64,000 nucleotides of DNA from Methanobrevibacter sp. (GTDB lineage Archaea > Methanobacteriota > Methanobacteria > Methanobacteriales > Methanobacteriaceae): NCBI GenBank assembly GCA_017434525.1, contig JAFRFD010000004.1, positions 1 to 64,000 of the forward strand, written 5' to 3'. The first letter of the stretch is position 1. Each line of letters opens with the position of its first letter. Of the stretch, positions 24,990 to 34,200 are shown one piece after another. A model generated the notes under the pieces. It ran no database searches. It saw only the letters and a program-made list of their open reading frames with translations, and had not been told where the DNA came from. Both the position numbers and the translations under genes were made by a program.

Positions 24990-25147
24990 AGTTTCATGAT
25001 TATGTTGCATCACAATTTGATGTAAAAATTATCAAAGAAGGTAAACGTAAAGGGCGTGTTTGTTTTAAAACTCCTTTGGGTTATGTATCACTTACACGTG
25101 CAGACTGGGAAATTGTTTTAAAGAAAATGAATGAGGTACAATTATGA
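24986..25147 (+). CDS. Small basic hypothetical protein (53 aa)
   Basis: Preceded by GGAGGTATGAAAA and overlapping the next gene by 4 nt. The middle is basic ('VKIIKEGKRKGRVCFKTPLG'), compatible with nucleic-acid binding. No family recognised. Confidence 0.5.
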   Translation: MKFHDYVASQFDVKIIKEGKRKGRVCFKTPLGYVSLTRADWEIVLKKMNEVQL

Positions 25148-25305
25148 TTGAAGAATATCATACTTGTGGCACATGTGAGTGGAAATTCCCTGTTCCAACA
25201 GACCCTAACTTCCAAAAATGGGAGTTGGCTTGCAGTAAAAAAAGAAAAGAGGTTAATCCTAGTGGTGGCCTCACTAAATGTCCAATTTGGAAGGAGGAAA
25301 TCTAA
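25144..25305 (+). CDS. Small Cys-containing protein (53 aa)
   Basis: Four cysteines in C-x2-C ... C ... C order ('CGTCEWKF', 'LACSKKRKE', 'LTKCPIW') suggest a zinc-binding fold. It overlaps the preceding gene by 4 nt and abuts the next gene, whose ribosome binding site (AAGGAGGAAAT) lies in its end. Confidence 0.55.
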   Translation: MIEEYHTCGTCEWKFPVPTDPNFQKWELACSKKRKEVNPSGGLTKCPIWKEEI

Positions 25306-25617
25306 ATGGTAAAGTTTATTGATTGTAATTTTCACGGCAAAGAAAGGTTTCAAAATTCTGTTCGCAGAAAAATTTATGGTAAACTAGGATTTGAAATTTG
25401 GGAAACCGCTTTGTTATCTACTTTGGCTATTGAAAGATATTTGGATATTCTCATTGAAGAAACTGATTTTAATATTAAATCAAAAGTATTCTATGATAAA
25501 ATTAGCAATACTAAAATTTCATATAATCTTTTTGCAAAAATTGCAACTGAATATATCCTGGAACATATTAACGATTTTGCTGTAGACCATTTAAAGGCAG
25601 GCCTTAATGATATGTAA
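25306..25617 (+). CDS. Hypothetical protein
   Basis: A 103-residue, probably all-helical soluble protein ('WETALLSTLAIERYLDILIE' central). It starts right after the stop codon of the Cys-rich gene and overlaps the next gene by about 11 nt. No motif or family recognised. Confidence 0.55.
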   Translation: MVKFIDCNFHGKERFQNSVRRKIYGKLGFEIWETALLSTLAIERYLDILIEETDFNIKSKVFYDKISNTKISYNLFAKIATEYILEHINDFAVDHLKAGLNDM

Positions 25618-26011
25618 ACAATGCGGGAAAGAATTCACTCCAAATCATGGTAATCAGAAATATTGTAGCATTAATTGTAGGACTAAAGCGAAAAATGCTT
25701 TAGATCATCAGTATTACAATACTCGGAAACAGGAAAAAACACTTGAAATTATTGAGTGTGAATACTGCCATAAGTTATTCACTCCAGTACATGGTAATCA
25801 GAAATATTGTAGCACAGAATGTCAGTATCATGCTGACTTGGAAAACAATGCTGATTCCAGGATGAAATCTTATCATAAAAATAAGAAGAGAGGAGGTGAT
25901 AAATTTTGGGGTATGGGATCTGGTGGATTGGGTCCTCATATGCATGAGGATCAAAAGTTAGAACATTTGAAAATCCAAAATGAACTGCGAAGATTGCATC
26001 TCGTAAAATAA
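25607..26011 (+). CDS. Tandem zinc-finger protein
   Basis: A 134-residue protein with two near-identical fingers, 'CKQCGKEFTPNHGNQKYCSI' (residues 3-22) and 'CEYCHKLFTPVHGNQKYCST' (about 49-68), each C-x2-C...C-x3-C. The duplication is recent: a 25-bp DNA stretch is identical between the two. A basic linker and a charged C-terminal helix follow. The finger type is common in viral and transposon proteins with HNH or DNA-binding roles, but no HNH core is visible. It is the last gene of the early cluster, before the first copy of the 27-bp element. Confidence 0.65.
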   Translation: MICKQCGKEFTPNHGNQKYCSINCRTKAKNALDHQYYNTRKQEKTLEIIECEYCHKLFTPVHGNQKYCSTECQYHADLENNADSRMKSYHKNKKRGGDKFWGMGSGGLGPHMHEDQKLEHLKIQNELRRLHLVK

Positions 26012-26033
26012 AAAAAAATATTTTTTTTTCGTA

Positions 26034-26060
26034 ATTTTATCCCTTACAGTGTATAATGAA
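26034..26060 (+). promoter_or_regulatory. 27-bp repeated element, copy 1 (candidate late promoter)
   Basis: Core CTTACAGTGTATAATGAA, identical over 27 bp to copy 3 at 49940-49966 and differing at two positions from copy 2 at 35407-35433. Each copy follows a T-rich stretch, has the same orientation, and stands ahead of a new gene block: here the TFB-like ribbon and packaging genes. GTGTATAAT can serve as TATA-like core. Shared control of late blocks is inferred. Confidence 0.55.
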
Positions 26061-26099
26061 GGGAATTGAAAAAAAAATATTTTTATATTTTTGGATGTG

Positions 26100-26291
26100 A
26101 TGAAACTTAATGATTTTAAAAACTATAAACACACAGGAGGCACATGTCCTTCCTGTAATACTCAGAGTGTAGTTCTCTATGACGAATTTCATGGAGAAAC
26201 GTTCTGCCCAAAATGTGGTCTTGTTTTGAGCAGTCCTGCTCGGAAATCAGTTGTTGAACTAATAAAATTTGAAGCTGAAAAGAATAAATAA
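26100..26291 (+). CDS. Stand-alone TFB/TFIIB-type zinc ribbon
   Basis: A 63-residue protein made of one zinc ribbon: 'CPSCNTQSVVLYDEFHGETF' then 'CPKCGLVLS' (about residues 17-45), matching the N-terminal ribbon of archaeal TFB ('CPeCg...lv.D...GE.vC..CGlV'). No B-finger or cyclin repeats follow. The TFB ribbon docks on RNA polymerase, so a free ribbon could recruit, compete with or modulate host TFB. It sits directly after copy 1 of the 27-bp element, at the switch between early and late gene blocks. A TTG at 26091 is an alternative start. The transcription role is inference. Confidence 0.7.
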   Translation: MKLNDFKNYKHTGGTCPSCNTQSVVLYDEFHGETFCPKCGLVLSSPARKSVVELIKFEAEKNK

Positions 26292-26562
26292 AAAGTGAAA
26301 AAGGGGAAAAACATGTGTTATTCATTATTTATTATAATTCTTTTGGTTTTGAAAAAAAAGCTGCTATAATTAAATTTGCAATTTTACAATCATTTATTTT
26401 CTTCATTTAATCATTCAAATTATTAAAAGATTTTTAATTTTCAATACATAATAATGGAATTTAAATCCCGACATGAATTTTTACTAACGGATTAATATTA
26501 AAGGGATTCACATCCTTAAAAATATAAAATACTTTTTTTTAATTCCCTCTCAATGAGATGGA
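26292..26562. other. Gene-free AT-rich stretch before the tRNA-like element
   Basis: No credible gene. It contains an 18-codon hydrophobic reading frame starting at 26314 after AAGGGGAAAAAC, too short to call, and low-complexity A/T runs. With the tRNA-like element it makes the longest non-coding interval in the provirus (about 540 bp). Confidence 0.5.
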
Positions 26563-26789
26563 GGTTCTGTAAACTTAAATATTAGTCTAAAAAATATATC
26601 TTGAAATCATTGACTTTTTTTTGATAAAATCCTTTTTTTAACTTATGTTTAATTAGTTAGCTCAGAGGTATACAAAATAAATTAGGATTTTATTTTTAAA
26701 AAAATTTCAAATGTGTTTCGCCTCCGTTTAGGTAATCTACTGCAATTTAGACATAAAGTAGATTGAGGGTTCAAATCCCTCCAGAACCA
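26563..26789 (+). tRNA. tRNA-like element, interrupted or degenerate
   Basis: The 3' part is tRNA-like: T-stem and loop GAGGG-TTCAAAT-CCCTC (26765-26781), then CAGAACC and A (26782-26789). The matching 5' acceptor strand GGTTCTG is found at 26563-26569, far upstream. A D-arm-like TTAGCTCAGAGGTA lies at about 26657-26670, and an 8-bp stem AATCTACT/AGTAGATT directly precedes the T-arm. If one RNA, it is about 227 nt with large insertions. No anticodon can be assigned. It may be a decayed tRNA, an attachment-site relic or a split gene; only the 3' half is convincing. Confidence 0.35.
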
Positions 26790-26829
26790 CTTAAAAAAAA
26801 TAATAAAAACTTAAAAGGTGACTTAAAAA

Positions 26830-27012
26830 ATGGAATTCGACAACAAAACAATAGTAATAATCGGAATCATAGCAATAGGCTTAGGCGCATTATTCACTGG
26901 AAATGATGACCTTGCACTTGCTATTGGCTCAGGACTAGTAGGATATCTAAGTAAAGACGCTTCAATTATACTAAAAGAAGCATTCAGTAAAGATGATGAA
27001 AATGACATCTAA
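26830..27012 (+). CDS. Small membrane protein, holin candidate
   Basis: A 60-residue protein with one long or two short hydrophobic helices ('IVIIGIIAIGLGALFTG' and 'ALAIGSGLVGYLS', about residues 8-40) and an acidic C-terminus. AAAAGGTGACTTAAAAA precedes the ATG. It overlaps by about 20 nt the next gene, which encodes a two-span membrane protein. Size and pairing resemble holin/antiholin genes, but the pair sits before the terminase rather than next to the endoisopeptidase, so the call is tentative. Confidence 0.5.
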   Translation: MEFDNKTIVIIGIIAIGLGALFTGNDDLALAIGSGLVGYLSKDASIILKEAFSKDDENDI

Positions 27013-27343
27013 AAACTTATCTGAAAAAATTCCTTATCGGAGGACAGTTTGGGTGACAGGTTTCTTAAAAACAACAATAAGTAGTAGCTTAATAGCAACA
27101 GGAATATTATTCCTCTTTACAGGGATAACAAACCATCCACTATTCAACGGATGGCATGAAATATCCATAATAGTAGGAGCAATAATGATCATCCTAGCTG
27201 TAGGTATTGTAATTTTAATAGACCAATGGAAAGACCAAAAGAAAAAAGAGGAATTAGAAATCATCAATGAACACATTGACGAAAGAGCAATGGAAATCGC
27301 AGAAGAAAAAATACTAGAAGCAATGAAAAACCTAGAACAATAA
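26993..27343 (+). CDS. Two-span membrane protein
   Basis: A 116-residue protein with hydrophobic helices at about residues 24-44 and 53-79 and a long charged coiled-coil tail ('EELEIINEHIDERAMEIAEE'). It starts inside the preceding small membrane gene. Together they may form a lysis or membrane-remodelling pair; alternatively the cytoplasmic coil may tether a head or packaging complex. No family recognised. Confidence 0.5.
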   Translation: MMKMTSKNLSEKIPYRRTVWVTGFLKTTISSSLIATGILFLFTGITNHPLFNGWHEISIIVGAIMIILAVGIVILIDQWKDQKKKEELEIINEHIDERAMEIAEEKILEAMKNLEQ

Positions 27344-27353
27344 CACGGTTAAA

Positions 27354-28112
27354 ATGGTAATCAAAACATGGTCATATCCAATACACGAACACCAAGAAGG
27401 GGAAGTAAGTAGAGAAAGAACCTACCTAGAACAATTTTTTATTTTCCCTGGTAATTTACGTGAATATTCAGAGTTTATAGACTATGTTTTTAAAAAAGTA
27501 CATGTGCCAAACCAGTGCCAAACCAGTGCCAAATATGAAAATATACTTGAAAGTTATTATAATGGCTACTTTGAATTTGAGTCTTATGATATTCAAAAAG
27601 GTCAAGCTCCTTCATACATTCAATTAAAAAAATGGTCTGAAGGTGCAAACTGTGCTGCTGAGATTAAGTATACTTGGAGAGAGATTAGGACTTCTTTTAG
27701 GGATGAGATTTTTCAGGATAAAAAAGAGGATGTTAATTTAATTATTACTAATGCGTTAGTAGAGTTAACTGAAACGACTCTTTACTTGAATAAAGCGAAT
27801 AAATCTATTGTAGAAAAAGAAAAACGTGACGGTAAGTTCACTTCTAATAAATCTGAGTCTGCTAATAAGGCTAATAAAGCTAATGTTGAGACATTACTTG
27901 CACTTAAAGAGGATGATAACACTGTTAAAGCTGATGTTAATATTAATGCTGAGGTTGAGGCAGGTGTTGAAACTAACTTGAACATTGAAGATAATCAAGC
28001 TTTGGCTACTGTTCAGGCTATGTTTATGCAACCGGAATTTGTTGAGATGAATAAAAAATTAATGGAGAAAACGGCTGATGAGCTCCAAAAACGTAGAAAT
28101 AGCAATGAATAA
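27354..28112 (+). CDS. Terminase small subunit (probable)
   Basis: A 252-residue protein placed directly upstream of, and overlapping by 35 nt, the terminase large subunit. The C-terminal third has a low-complexity stretch rich in Asn, Ala, Val and Glu. The region 'LKKWSEGANCAAEIKYTWRE' is helical, but I see no clean helix-turn-helix. The call rests mostly on position and size. An 11-bp tandem repeat (27504-27533) lies within the first quarter of the gene. Confidence 0.6.
   Translation: MVIKTWSYPIHEHQEGEVSRERTYLEQFFIFPGNLREYSEFIDYVFKKVHVPNQCQTSAKYENILESYYNGYFEFESYDIQKGQAPSYIQLKKWSEGANCAAEIKYTWREIRTSFRDEIFQDKKEDVNLIITNALVELTETTLYLNKANKSIVEKEKRDGKFTSNKSESANKANKANVETLLALKEDDNTVKADVNINAEVEAGVETNLNIEDNQALATVQAMFMQPEFVEMNKKLMEKTADELQKRRNSNE
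27504..27533 (+). repeat. 11-bp tandem repeat in the TerS gene
   Basis: GTGCCAAACCA occurs twice in tandem and then for a further 8 bp. Because 11 is not a multiple of three, gain or loss of one unit would shift the reading frame of the TerS gene. Confidence 0.8.
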
Positions 28113-29574
28113 AGGTTTCAGCATTGAGCAGTTCGCAATGTATGCAAGTGGTGGTGCTTGGATACCATTCCGACATCTTATTCTTGTTTGTGAATTGTTG
28201 ATGTATGTTATTCAGGGCCGTTTGTCACGTTTAATGATATTCATGCCTCCAAGACATGGTAAAAGTGAACTCATAAGCTACTATTTTTTAACCTGGTTAT
28301 TTGGTTATTTTCCAGATACTCATGTGATACTTGCTACGCATAGTGCAAGGTTCTCGCGTAAATGGGGTAGGCGTGTAAGGAATCTATTGAAAAAGGTAGG
28401 TAATACTGTTTTCCCCGAACCTATAACTATTTCCCAAGACAGTCAAGCAGCAGATGTGTGGGATATAGAAGGCCATAAAGGTGGCCTTGTCACTAATGGT
28501 GTAGGTGGAGCTATTCTCGGTGAGGGTGCAAATGGTTTCATAATAGATGATCCAACAAAAGGTTTCAAAAAAGCCAGATCAAAAACTCACCAACAGGAAT
28601 TAAATGACTGGTGGTTTACTGAGGCAAAGACCAGATTAAATGCAGACATTGAAAACGGTCGTAAACCATGGGTAATTGGAATATGGCAAAGACTAAACAT
28701 CAATGATTTAGCTGGTCAAATACTCTACAAAAAAGAAGGAGACAAAAGAGTCCCTAACGAACCTCAAATGTCATTCAAAGAAGCTATTGAAATACTACGT
28801 TCTGGTGGCAATATCCCATATGGAACCTGGGTAATATTAAACTTGCCAGCTATCGCAATGGAAGATGATCCATTAGGCCGTGAACCAGGTGAACCATTAT
28901 GGGAAGAACAAAAACCAATAACAGAACTCCAAGATATCAAAAGGGAAATGGGTAGCTTCAGGTTTAATGCTGTTTACCAAGGCGAACCAAAAGAACCAGA
29001 AGGCAACGTGTTTTATCGTAAATGGTTCCGTAATAGTAAAGTTCCAGATAAAAAAATGGATGAAATGATAGCTAAACTCCCAAGCTTGCGTTACTGGGAC
29101 CTTGGTGCTAGTGGTGAGGATGGAGACAGCACAGCAGCCAGCCTAACCTTCTGGGATGGTGAATACATGTACTGGAGAAAGCAGCTAAAAAAGAAATTAA
29201 CTGCAAAAGGAGTAATGGATTACTTTAACGACATCACTATACGTGATGGTAAAAAAACACACTCACGGATTGAACAGGAACCTGGAGCATCACCACTTGT
29301 TTTAATCAATAACTTACGCCGCCAACCTAAACTGAAAGGTTATCGTATAAGGCCCGATAAGGTGCAGAAAGCGGGCGATAAGTTAACTAGAAGTTTTGAT
29401 TTGCAGGCTTTGGCTGAGGATGGTAAAGTTTTGATTGCTGAATCAATTTTTGAAATGGTGGTTGATGATCTTGTTGAGTTTACAGGTGAGGATGGTGGTG
29501 TGGATGACCTTGTTGATACTGGTACGGGTGCAGCTAGGTTCTGGACTCGTAAACGTAAGAAAGTTAATGCTTAA
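28078..29574 (+). CDS. terL: Terminase large subunit
   Basis: A 498-residue packaging ATPase/nuclease. The Walker A-like motif is 'MPPRHGKSEL' (about residues 57-66), Walker B 'GFIIDDPTK' (about 158-166), with the adenine/arginine motif region 'ATHSARFSRKWGRRVRNLLK' before it. The nuclease domain starts near 'RYWDLGASGEDGDSTAASLT' (about 339-358), where the Asp of 'WDLG' and later Asp residues should bind metal; 'DDLVDTGTGAA' closes it. It pumps genome DNA into the prohead. The next gene is the portal, 23 nt downstream. Confidence 0.93.
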   Translation: MSSKNVEIAMNKGFSIEQFAMYASGGAWIPFRHLILVCELLMYVIQGRLSRLMIFMPPRHGKSELISYYFLTWLFGYFPDTHVILATHSARFSRKWGRRVRNLLKKVGNTVFPEPITISQDSQAADVWDIEGHKGGLVTNGVGGAILGEGANGFIIDDPTKGFKKARSKTHQQELNDWWFTEAKTRLNADIENGRKPWVIGIWQRLNINDLAGQILYKKEGDKRVPNEPQMSFKEAIEILRSGGNIPYGTWVILNLPAIAMEDDPLGREPGEPLWEEQKPITELQDIKREMGSFRFNAVYQGEPKEPEGNVFYRKWFRNSKVPDKKMDEMIAKLPSLRYWDLGASGEDGDSTAASLTFWDGEYMYWRKQLKKKLTAKGVMDYFNDITIRDGKKTHSRIEQEPGASPLVLINNLRRQPKLKGYRIRPDKVQKAGDKLTRSFDLQALAEDGKVLIAESIFEMVVDDLVEFTGEDGGVDDLVDTGTGAARFWTRKRKKVNA

Positions 29575-29597
29575 AAATAAACTGGATGTGATATAAG

Positions 29598-31214
29598 ATG
29601 ACAAAAAGAGCTGATTCATTTATAGTTGCTGTAGATGATGACGATAATATTAATGTGATTGATAAACTGGAGATGAATAAATACCGTGTGGGTGCAAGTA
29701 AAGCAGAAGTTGACCCAAAAACTGGAAGTAAACAAGTGCCTCCAAAGAATTTAACGGTAGGAAAACATATTCAAGAACCTAAATATGACCCAACTTACCT
29801 AGTAGATCTACTTGACATCTACAGTTACCATGAAGTTTGTGTCAAAGTAGTCAGTGTTGATAGTGCTGGAATCAACTATGACCTCTCACCAATAATGGAC
29901 ATAGAACCAGTAGAAGCAGAGAAAAAACGTTTCATGGAAATACTAGAAGCCAGTAAACCATCAATCAACACCCATCTCAGAAGATGCATCTACGACAGAC
30001 GTGCAATTGGTTATGGGGCAATAGAAGTAATCCGTGAAAGCACATCCAAATCACCAATCACACGCTTAAAACACATACCTGCACACACTTTAAGACGTCA
30101 TTTCGATGAAAAAAGAGTGCAATTCACAGACAACATGGGAACAGAAGTATGGTATGTCATATATGGCAAAAACTATGATGATAATGGAGACCTCTGTGAT
30201 GTTCATGCTGACACTGGTGAATTCTACCCATACAATAGTTTACCCGAAGATAAAAGAGCAAATGAGTTATTATGGACTATGGAATATGCACCAGGAACCA
30301 GTTATTATGGAAGGCCACCAGTAATAGCAGTAATACCATCAATCCAAGGTGACCTATCAGCGGTTCAATATAACGTAAGTTTCTTTAAAAATATGGGAAT
30401 GCCTAAATTCGCTGTAACAGTTACAGGTGACTTCATAGACTATGATGAGGAACCATATATTGAAGATGATAACGGGAATAAAGTAGAAAATCCAAATTAT
30501 GATGAAACACAAACTTTGCGTTATAAGATTGGAGAGCAAATAAAACAGATTATTAAACATCCCCATTCAGCGTTATGTGTAACAATACCTTCAGAAGGAG
30601 AGGAAGGAAATGTTGAAATTAAAATCATTCCATTAAGTGTGCAAACTGAAGATGGTCACTTCAGAATGTACCGTAAAGACATCCGTGATGAGGTTATACA
30701 CAGTCATCAAGTGGATCCTTCACGTCTGGGAATCTTTGATGCTGGAAACTTGAATGGAACCAACAGTGAAAACACCAAACAATCCTACAAATATGGTACA
30801 ATATCACCAATCAAAGCCGATGCCGAAGCTATGATTAATCAACTAAGAGAAGAACTGGGGATTACTAGTTGGGAATTCCAGATTATTGATGTAGACCCAA
30901 TCGATTACAGTAAGGATATTGAATTAGCAGATTTCCTGTTCCAACGTGGAGCTATGACTATACTTGACCTTATTGATAATTTTGGTGAAAAATTCGGAAT
31001 AAGTGTAGAAAACAGGGATGACAAGTATCTAAATGCAAGATACATTAACAACGTTCCGTTAGAGCAGGTTTGGAATAAAAATGAAGAAAACCCTTACGAT
31101 GAATTAGACCATATACTTGGAAAAGTTGAATCAAACTTAAGAGGTGACTCTACTAATGATGACAGCAGCACAGGTACAGGCAGTGAAGAGGAACCTATTG
31201 GCAGCACAGATTAG
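29598..31214 (+). CDS. Portal protein
   Basis: A 538-residue protein in the canonical position after TerL, of the phage portal family: 'VDLLDIYSYHEVCVKVVSVD' near residue 75 and 'AIGYGAIEVIRES' near 137, followed by 'AVQYNVSFFKNMGMPKFAVT' near 255 and 'DAGNLNGTNSE' near 380, the typical 'sG..L.g.~~~' part of the stem/crown. An acidic low-complexity tail ends it. It forms the dodecameric DNA gate. Its 3' end overlaps the head-protein gene by 59 nt. Confidence 0.85.
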   Translation: MTKRADSFIVAVDDDDNINVIDKLEMNKYRVGASKAEVDPKTGSKQVPPKNLTVGKHIQEPKYDPTYLVDLLDIYSYHEVCVKVVSVDSAGINYDLSPIMDIEPVEAEKKRFMEILEASKPSINTHLRRCIYDRRAIGYGAIEVIRESTSKSPITRLKHIPAHTLRRHFDEKRVQFTDNMGTEVWYVIYGKNYDDNGDLCDVHADTGEFYPYNSLPEDKRANELLWTMEYAPGTSYYGRPPVIAVIPSIQGDLSAVQYNVSFFKNMGMPKFAVTVTGDFIDYDEEPYIEDDNGNKVENPNYDETQTLRYKIGEQIKQIIKHPHSALCVTIPSEGEEGNVEIKIIPLSVQTEDGHFRMYRKDIRDEVIHSHQVDPSRLGIFDAGNLNGTNSENTKQSYKYGTISPIKADAEAMINQLREELGITSWEFQIIDVDPIDYSKDIELADFLFQRGAMTILDLIDNFGEKFGISVENRDDKYLNARYINNVPLEQVWNKNEENPYDELDHILGKVESNLRGDSTNDDSSTGTGSEEEPIGSTD

Positions 31215-34200
31215 TTATCGAAGGTCTGAATTAAATGAAGAAAGCCTGTATGTTGAACTTCATAATTTCTTCCAACACCTAAAAGAAACTGTATTACATG
31301 AGTTACATGAGTATTGGAAGGATGATGACAGTATACTACTTGAAGGCCAATTAGACCTAATACTAGCTCCTATTTTTGAATCACAACAAAAATACTATAA
31401 TATTCTACGTAAGCATAATATTAAAGAGTATAATTTCGGTTGCCGTGAAGCTCGTAGATTAGTTAAACTAGCAAGAAAACCCGTATCTAGTCTAAAAGCA
31501 GAATCAAATACTATTAAAGTTAACAAATTAGCTAATCTAAATGTTGATAAAGACGAATTGTTCGGGACTAATGACTGGACACAACAAAAATTATTAAACC
31601 AGTCATTCACTGCAAGTGAAAACACTATGAACCGAGTTGACCAGGACATCAACAAGATCATAAGTGACGGATATGCAAGTGGTGCTGGAGTCAACAAAGT
31701 AGCAGCCAACATAGAGACTCGTTTTGAACAATTAAAAACATGGGAATCCAAAAGGATAGCACGTACCGAAATGCATAACGCCCACCAAATGGGAATAATG
31801 AACACCTACTATGAAATGGGTGTAGAATACACTCAATGGTCAGCTGCACGTGACAAAAGAACACGTGACAGCCACCGAGAACTAGACGGGGAAATCATAC
31901 CATTAGGCGGAACCTACAGTAATGACTGCCAATATCCTGGAGATACCAAAGGCCCAATAAAAGAATGGATAAACTGCCGATGTGGAAACGTTCCATTCAT
32001 CATGCCAGACGGTTACATAGCACCACCCGGAAAAGCACAATTCAGAGAATCTGATTTAATACAAACCTTGGATTACTGGAACCAAGATGAATTAATAACC
32101 CGAGCAACACAAGAAGCTCAAACAACTAGTTTTGATGAGGAAAGATTCAAAGCATTGAAAACAAATGAAGAACTAGCCGATTTCTTTGGTTATGAGTACA
32201 TTCCTAAAGGAAGATATTATGAACAGGCAAATATTAAAACCTTTGAATTTTATGATAAAAAAACAGATACTATCTTAAGATTTGCAAGAGAAGGCGACCA
32301 AAAATGTCTTAATATCGATTTCACGAATAGTGGTAAATGTGAGTATGATTTAAAAGATGTCTTAAGAATATATGATGAAACACATCCTAACTTAAAAGTA
32401 GGTTTGGATGACATTACCTTTTTAAGAGGGGATAAATACACTCCTGGTGGAGATGCTTGCGGATGTTCTGTTAGAATATTTGATGAGAATATTAGGCATA
32501 GTTTTAGTAAAAGGGGCATTCATGCTGAAGTAGAGCCTTTAGAACATACTTTAGACCATGAATTAGGACATATTTTCAGTGATTCATTTGTACAAGAAAA
32601 TGAATATAATGTCTTAGATGATGTAGCAATTAGTATCCGGAAAGATTTTAAAACTGCTGGTGTTAATGATGATTTGCACCACCAAAAAATGGGTTTAACT
32701 CCTCAAAAAGTTTCACATTATGCTGAAAAAAATCAATCCGAAAATTTCGCAGAAGTAACAGCAGGAGTATCAAACTTAAAAAGAGGAAATAATTACAAAG
32801 TATATGCTGAACATGTAAGAAGGCCAGATGAATCTAAAATATCTGGATTTGTAAGAGATAAACCTACCTTAAAGGAAGTAAAAGCGAGAAACCCAAATCA
32901 ATATGAGTATGTGGATAATTTATTAGATCATCCAGAAACAGTAATGAAAAATTGGAAATCTATCAACCAACAAAGAGTTAAAGAATCTAGAGCTCACTTT
33001 AATGAGTTCTTAAAACAAGAACAAAAAGTAGTGAGGGCAAAACAAGTAAACAATTATGATAAATATAAATTAGATGCCAAAGGACAGGAAGTATATGATA
33101 AATTAAAAAATAAAAAGACATTGACTTTGCCTGAAAGAAAGTTATTGAATAGATTAGATAGTTTAAATGAATTTAATGAGTTGCATAATAAAAAATTGGT
33201 TGGAAAAATATTTGATGATGACTTAGAAAAAACATATCAAAAATTAAAAAGGAGATATGGAGATTATGTACAATTAAAAGAAATAGATTTAAAACCTATA
33301 ACCGTTAAAAAGACAGGTATATTTAAAAATGAGGATGCATTTGAATTAACCCTTGAGGAACAAAGAGTATTTGATCAACTGCATGTTCAAAAGAAATTAT
33401 GGAAATCGAAATTACCTCAAGAATTTAAAATTGTTCATCAACAATTAGCGGATAAACAAGAGTTAAGTAGGTTACATCAAAAAATGTTAGATTATAGGTT
33501 AACCGCTGAACAATCTGACACATACATAGAATTATACTACAAATACAAACAACAATGGAAATTACCAAAAATAAATAAAGAATTATCTGATAAATTCACT
33601 ATCAGAAAGCCGTACTTCTTAAATTATGAAGAATTTGGAGAAATAAATAAAGTTTCTGATAAATTTAAATTAACATCAAAACAACAACAAGAATTAGATG
33701 AATTAAACAAAATTAAATTCTTAAACAACGGAAAACTAACAAAAACACAAGAGAAAAAATTGAATAAACTTTTAGCACAAAAAGACTTCAATGACTTATA
33801 TAGTTTGAGAATACAAAACAAAGGTTTAAATTATAGGAACAACAAAAAATATAAACAAGCTTATGAAACTCTCAAGAGACATAAGTATAAATTCCCTAAA
33901 AATTCTGAAGTAGGCCTATTCCAAGATTTAACTCCAAAAAATCAACATATTAAAGTTGAATGGAAAGAACCTTCAAATGGCAAATATAAACATTTAAAAG
34001 GTTCTTATGAAGATGGTTTAACACTAGAATTAAGAAACAACTTCGATGATTATTTCACCATAGACTGTAGAAACCTAACTCCTCACCAAAAAGAACACAT
34101 GGATTATTGGTTATACAAGGGACATGATGACATAAGTGAATTCTTAAGGCATGGTGATGGAGACATTGAAAAATTTGCTAAATGGTTTGTTAATAATCCT

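Noticed and set aside
26314-26370. 18-codon hydrophobic reading frame after a ribosome-binding-like sequence
   Set aside because: Too short to distinguish from chance in AT-rich DNA.
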